Assembly (NCBI GenBank): GCA_963978895.1
Contig: OZ022241.1
Span: 42,123,344-42,187,343 of the forward strand
Reading direction: 5' to 3'
DNA length: 64,000 nt
Origin: Erpobdella octoculata
Taxonomy: Eukaryota; Annelida; Clitellata; Hirudinida; Erpobdellidae
This document shows positions 61,313 through 64,000 of this stretch, in pieces; position 1 is the stretch's first letter, and every line of letters begins with the position of its first letter. A program made the position numbers and the translations under genes. The notes beneath the pieces were generated by a model that had not been told where the DNA came from, searched no databases, and saw nothing but the letters and a program-made list of their open reading frames with translations.

Positions 61313-63133
61313 CTACCAATACCGAAAAAGCGAGCGGAGTAAATTCTTTTCCGTTCGGCATGCTCGAAGTGTGTTGACGGGTTGTGGTAGAGCTGGGTTA
61401 TTGGTGGTAGAGGAACGGACCAGTTTGTAGAACTTCCTAGAGATGTTGTCGTTTCCCGTTATGACCGGGATTCCTCCTTCCTTCTTAGTGGATGTGGTTG
61501 TAGTTGGTGAAGCTGATTTCTTCATCATATCTCTCTCTACTTCCTTCATAATCTTTTTCATTTTAATGACGGAGTATCCTCTGAATTTCAGTTTGTGGCA
61601 GAGGGTCATACACGAGTCCCGGAAGAACTTGGTTGACGAAGAGAGACGGAAATATCTGATGAATTGTGACTTCACAATTCCATCGTATGTGTGGGACGGA
61701 TGGTGTGAGCGGTGGTGGAGGTACTGGAACTTGTTCGTCTCCTTGAAATGAACCCTGAACGATGGTGCTCCATTGACGTCCCTGGAGATTTTGAGATCAA
61801 GAAACTCAATACCCGTGTGTTTTTCTATATTGAACTCGATCAGGATGCCCGGGATGAGATTATTGACTAGGTTGCTGAAGGCTGTGAAGGATGCCTTGTC
61901 GCCTCCCCAGACTAGGAACAGATCGTCGATGTAGCGGCCGTAGAAGGAAACCATTGGATTGTTTCGGATGAAGTCGTCCAATTCAGCTAAATAAATATTA
62001 GCTAAATTCGGGGAGTATGATTTCCCCATCGCGCAACCATTTGTCTGCAAAAATCTCTCGTTATTAAAAATGAAATCATTATTAAATAACGATTGACGGA
62101 GGAGTATTAAAAATGCTTCAATTTGCCGACTGGAGAGTCCACCACCAAGAGAAAGAAATTGTTTAGATATATTCATACTCCTATAATTGTCCATGTTTGT
62201 GTATAACGAAGCAACGTCACCCGTAATAATTATATGGCCATCAAGGCAAAGGACTGATTTCTTGATCTTATCAACAAAATCAAAGGAGTCCTTGATGACA
62301 GAAGGTACCAAGGGGATCAGTTGCTTCAACACAAAGTCCAGGAAAATGTTAATCCCGTTATCCACGGACCCTACATCCGAAATAATCGGGCGGCCCGGTG
62401 GAGTACTAAGATTAAACCACTTGTCCTGGCTTTTATGAATCTTAGGTAAAGTATAAAAACGTCTTTCTTTAAAATTTAAAGGAGGTGTCATAAAATTAAT
62501 TAACTTTTTAGGAAAAAGTTTAAGGGTATCAAAATGTTTTAGCATTCTGTTTATAACATTAACCGAATCTAGCGGTTTATCCAGTTTTCGATAAAACTTG
62601 GTGTTATTTAATTGATGATACCCCTCTTGGATGTAATCCCTCTTATTTAAGATGACAAAAACATTACTTTTATCAGCTTTACGGATAATAATGTCCTCGT
62701 TATTTTTAAGTTCTTTATAAGCATTTAATTCCTCATTCTCAAGGTTAGGTGAATTGCCACTATGTAAAATTTCCGGGTTATAATTAAATTTTACATGTTC
62801 CTTCATAAGGTTGTTAGTGCTATATTCTAACTCCTTTAAATAAAACGATGTATGAACAGTAAGCATACGATCAGAGGGTCTCCACCCACCCTTAATAAAA
62901 GGGAAAATATTTTTAGTTTTAAATCTATTCGCTAGAGGGTTATTAGCGAAAAAATCCAAGAGGGAAATTCGTCTGTGAATATGGTTAAAATATTCCAGGA
63001 TTTGTTTCCTTCGTACTGAGTTGTGGCTCATAACAAAGGACGTGCCCAGTTCCAGTAACTTATATTGTGCAGGGGAAAGCGAGATATTGCTCAAATTAAA
63101 AATTAAGTTACTGGGCTGGGCGTTATTATTTAT
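61313..63133 (-). CDS. Penelope-like reverse transcriptase (ORF2)
   Basis: Copies element RNA into DNA. The open frame is uninterrupted from 63133 to the stop at 61313-61315, about 606 codons. RT signatures in order: TLPKIHKSQDKW and PPGRPIISD, which are hallmarks of Penelope-like elements; GDVASLYTNM, motif A with catalytic Asp; NGCAMGKSYSPNLANIYLAE, motif B; FYGRYIDDLFLVWGG, motif C with YIDD; GIEFLDLKISRD. All catalytic Asp are present. The C-terminus (TLRACRTEKNLLRSLFRYW) ends where other Penelope-like elements continue into a GIY-YIG endonuclease; none follows. There is no ATG until 63029-63031, well inside the frame, and the listed 63094 start codon is TTG. Expression through frameshifting from ORF1 is therefore likely. 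Confidence 0.92.
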   Translation of the reverse strand: MNNNAQPSNLIFNLSNISLSPAQYKLLELGTSFVMSHNSVRRKQILEYFNHIHRRISLLDFFANNPLANRFKTKNIFPFIKGGWRPSDRMLTVHTSFYLKELEYSTNNLMKEHVKFNYNPEILHSGNSPNLENEELNAYKELKNNEDIIIRKADKSNVFVILNKRDYIQEGYHQLNNTKFYRKLDKPLDSVNVINRMLKHFDTLKLFPKKLINFMTPPLNFKERRFYTLPKIHKSQDKWFNLSTPPGRPIISDVGSVDNGINIFLDFVLKQLIPLVPSVIKDSFDFVDKIKKSVLCLDGHIIITGDVASLYTNMDNYRSMNISKQFLSLGGGLSSRQIEAFLILLRQSLFNNDFIFNNERFLQTNGCAMGKSYSPNLANIYLAELDDFIRNNPMVSFYGRYIDDLFLVWGGDKASFTAFSNLVNNLIPGILIEFNIEKHTGIEFLDLKISRDVNGAPSFRVHFKETNKFQYLHHRSHHPSHTYDGIVKSQFIRYFRLSSSTKFFRDSCMTLCHKLKFRGYSVIKMKKIMKEVERDMMKKSASPTTTTSTKKEGGIPVITGNDNISRKFYKLVRSSTTNNPALPQPVNTLRACRTEKNLLRSLFRYW

Positions 63134-63139
63134 AAAAAA
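63044..63139 (-). promoter_or_regulatory. Probable -1 ribosomal frameshift signal
   Basis: The last sense codons of ORF1 are CCU UUU UUA before UAA. The heptamer U UUU UUA (63133-63139) is in the correct phase for -1 slippage, and the frame entered is exactly that of the RT. After an 11-nt spacer, arms 63116-63121 with 63044-63049 (6 bp) and 63105-63114 with 63052-63061 (10 bp) form a 16-bp stem with one small internal loop and a 43-nt apical loop. Confidence 0.7.
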
Positions 63140-64000
63140 GGAGTTGGAGGAGATGAAGTAATCTCCATCCCGTCATTGCTCCAATCCTCATCTAAGAGGG
63201 CGTCTAAGGCCGTGTGAGGCCGTAACGACAAACATTCATGCTTGTTGGGTGTGCATTTTCTCTCAAGCAATTTTATTTTTATAGCTTTTAAAACAGTTGC
63301 TAAGCGATCAGTTTTAGACAGCTTTAAAATTTGTGAGTTAAGAGACTTTGTTTGTGCCATAATAATTTTATTGGCAAGGCTTTCCGAAAGTGCTCGGTAG
63401 CCCGCCGGTTCCTCGATAATAGCAAGGACCGGTGCAATGATGACTGATGGGTCATCAATAGGGGTAAAAGCAGCTTTGATATGGCTACCACAGACTTTGT
63501 AGTCTCTAAAACCCCTAACTGCCTCATTAATAAACTTAGGACAGCACGTAGCCCTAATATTAATGCTTTTTGATAATTTATCAATAAGATCTAGGTTAGC
63601 TGCATCACGCGGTTTGCGTGGTGCCCTCAAAGTACGTGGGCACTGTTGATATGACAGTCCCATCATACCTGGAGACCTATCCGTATGATGGCGGATAGGA
63701 CTCGAAAAATCCTCGGAGGAAGATAGAGGAGAATCATTTTTAGGTAACGGTGACACAGAGTGGTCACCCCCAATCAACCCCCCGTTTACTTCCTCCTGTG
63801 GTAATAAATTATTATTTAATAATCCGATGGGTGTCACGTTATTCTCCAAAACCGGGGCTAACGCCTCAGTCATAGGAGGTATAGGTGATGTGGCCATAAT
63901 CGGAGATAAATTAAATTGATAATTATTAATATCAACGTTTGCAGACCTACACAGTGGTGGGGACGGGACCCTGTAAGAGGTTGTGATCGACCTCGTGAGC
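63130..64000 (-). CDS. Penelope-like element ORF1, partial at window edge
   Basis: Open from the window edge to TAA at 63130-63132, at least 289 codons; the true start may lie outside, and an internal ATG is at 63895-63897. The protein has a Pro/Ser-rich N-terminal half and a helical C-terminal half (ALSESLANKIIMAQTKSLNS). It includes RATCCPKFINEAVRGF and DYKVCGSHIKAAF, with few Cys. No domain recognised. It may play a Gag- or chaperone-like role, as ORF1 proteins of other retroelements do, but this is inference. If frameshifting occurs it is also the N-terminal part of an ORF1-RT fusion. Confidence 0.75.
   Translation of the reverse strand, partial: LTRSITTSYRVPSPPLCRSANVDINNYQFNLSPIMATSPIPPMTEALAPVLENNVTPIGLLNNNLLPQEEVNGGLIGGDHSVSPLPKNDSPLSSSEDFSSPIRHHTDRSPGMMGLSYQQCPRTLRAPRKPRDAANLDLIDKLSKSINIRATCCPKFINEAVRGFRDYKVCGSHIKAAFTPIDDPSVIIAPVLAIIEEPAGYRALSESLANKIIMAQTKSLNSQILKLSKTDRLATVLKAIKIKLLERKCTPNKHECLSLRPHTALDALLDEDWSNDGMEITSSPPTPFL

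Larger units (their letters stand above)
58738..64000 (-). mobile_element. Penelope-like retroelement, endonuclease-poor, joined to the telomeric array
   Basis: Minus-strand element whose 5' end lies beyond the window. Order on its own strand: ORF1, frameshift signal, reverse transcriptase, 2.5 kb of 3' region with direct repeats and hairpins, candidate hammerhead, AATAAA-containing stretch (CCGAATTAATAAAGG), junction with (CCCTAA)n. The 3' region holds no open frame of 60 codons, and I see no GIY-YIG domain. Orientation (element 3' end on the TTAGGG array, G strand leading into antisense element) is that of terminal Penelope-like elements such as bdelloid Athena. Confidence 0.85.

Noticed and set aside
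1..64000. CRISPR arrays, rRNA or true tRNA genes
   Set aside because: None seen; the tandem repeats here have no unique spacers and the tRNA-like pieces look like SINE heads. The DNA is eukaryotic.

Overview
This is AT-rich nuclear DNA of an invertebrate animal. The evidence is multi-exon genes with GT-AG and some GC-AG introns, metazoan families (ANKLE2, DENND11, a KIF28/KLP-6 kinesin, cathepsin F with cystatin domains), and abundant eukaryotic transposons. The internal telomeric array is TTAGGG, which argues against most insects. I cannot name the species.

Layout, left to right. 231-1252: a small unrecognised gene. 2157-9485 (+): ANKLE2, a nuclear-envelope protein with LEM and ankyrin domains. 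9708-12191 (-): a HAD phosphatase of the PGP/PDXP family. 13637-22232 (-): secreted cathepsin F-like protease with two inhibitory cystatin domains; its 3.7-kb intron holds Helitron pieces and a hAT element. 24882-27904 (-): secreted coiled-coil protein, not recognised. 28417-30052: foldback transposon. 30514-33040 (-): DENND11. 34945-44240 (+): kinesin-3 of the KIF28/KLP-6 type, 25 exons, ending in a CaaX box. 44.2-58.0 kb: gene-poor, with relics of hAT, piggyBac, Helitron, a MULE-like element with a PHD finger, a MITE, tRNA-like SINE heads and an antisense LINE.

The most notable region is 56.9-64.0 kb. A LINE relic runs up to about 115 nearly perfect TTAGGG repeats (58044-58737). The array is joined directly to the 3' end of an antisense Penelope-like retroelement (58738 to the window end). 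The orientation is the one expected if the element was reverse-transcribed onto a G-strand telomere end. The element has a long 3' region with repeated hairpins and a candidate hammerhead ribozyme. Its reverse transcriptase shows no GIY-YIG endonuclease. An upstream ORF is joined to the RT frame by a U UUU UUA heptamer followed by a 16-bp stem, a likely -1 ribosomal frameshift signal.

The genes are a mixed neighbourhood, not an operon or pathway. The four consecutive minus-strand genes (9.7-33 kb) have no evident functional link. Exon limits below come from reading frames, splice sites and family similarity, without transcript data. Every internal exon of the six gene models keeps phase, apart from one base in the ANKLE2 LEM exon.
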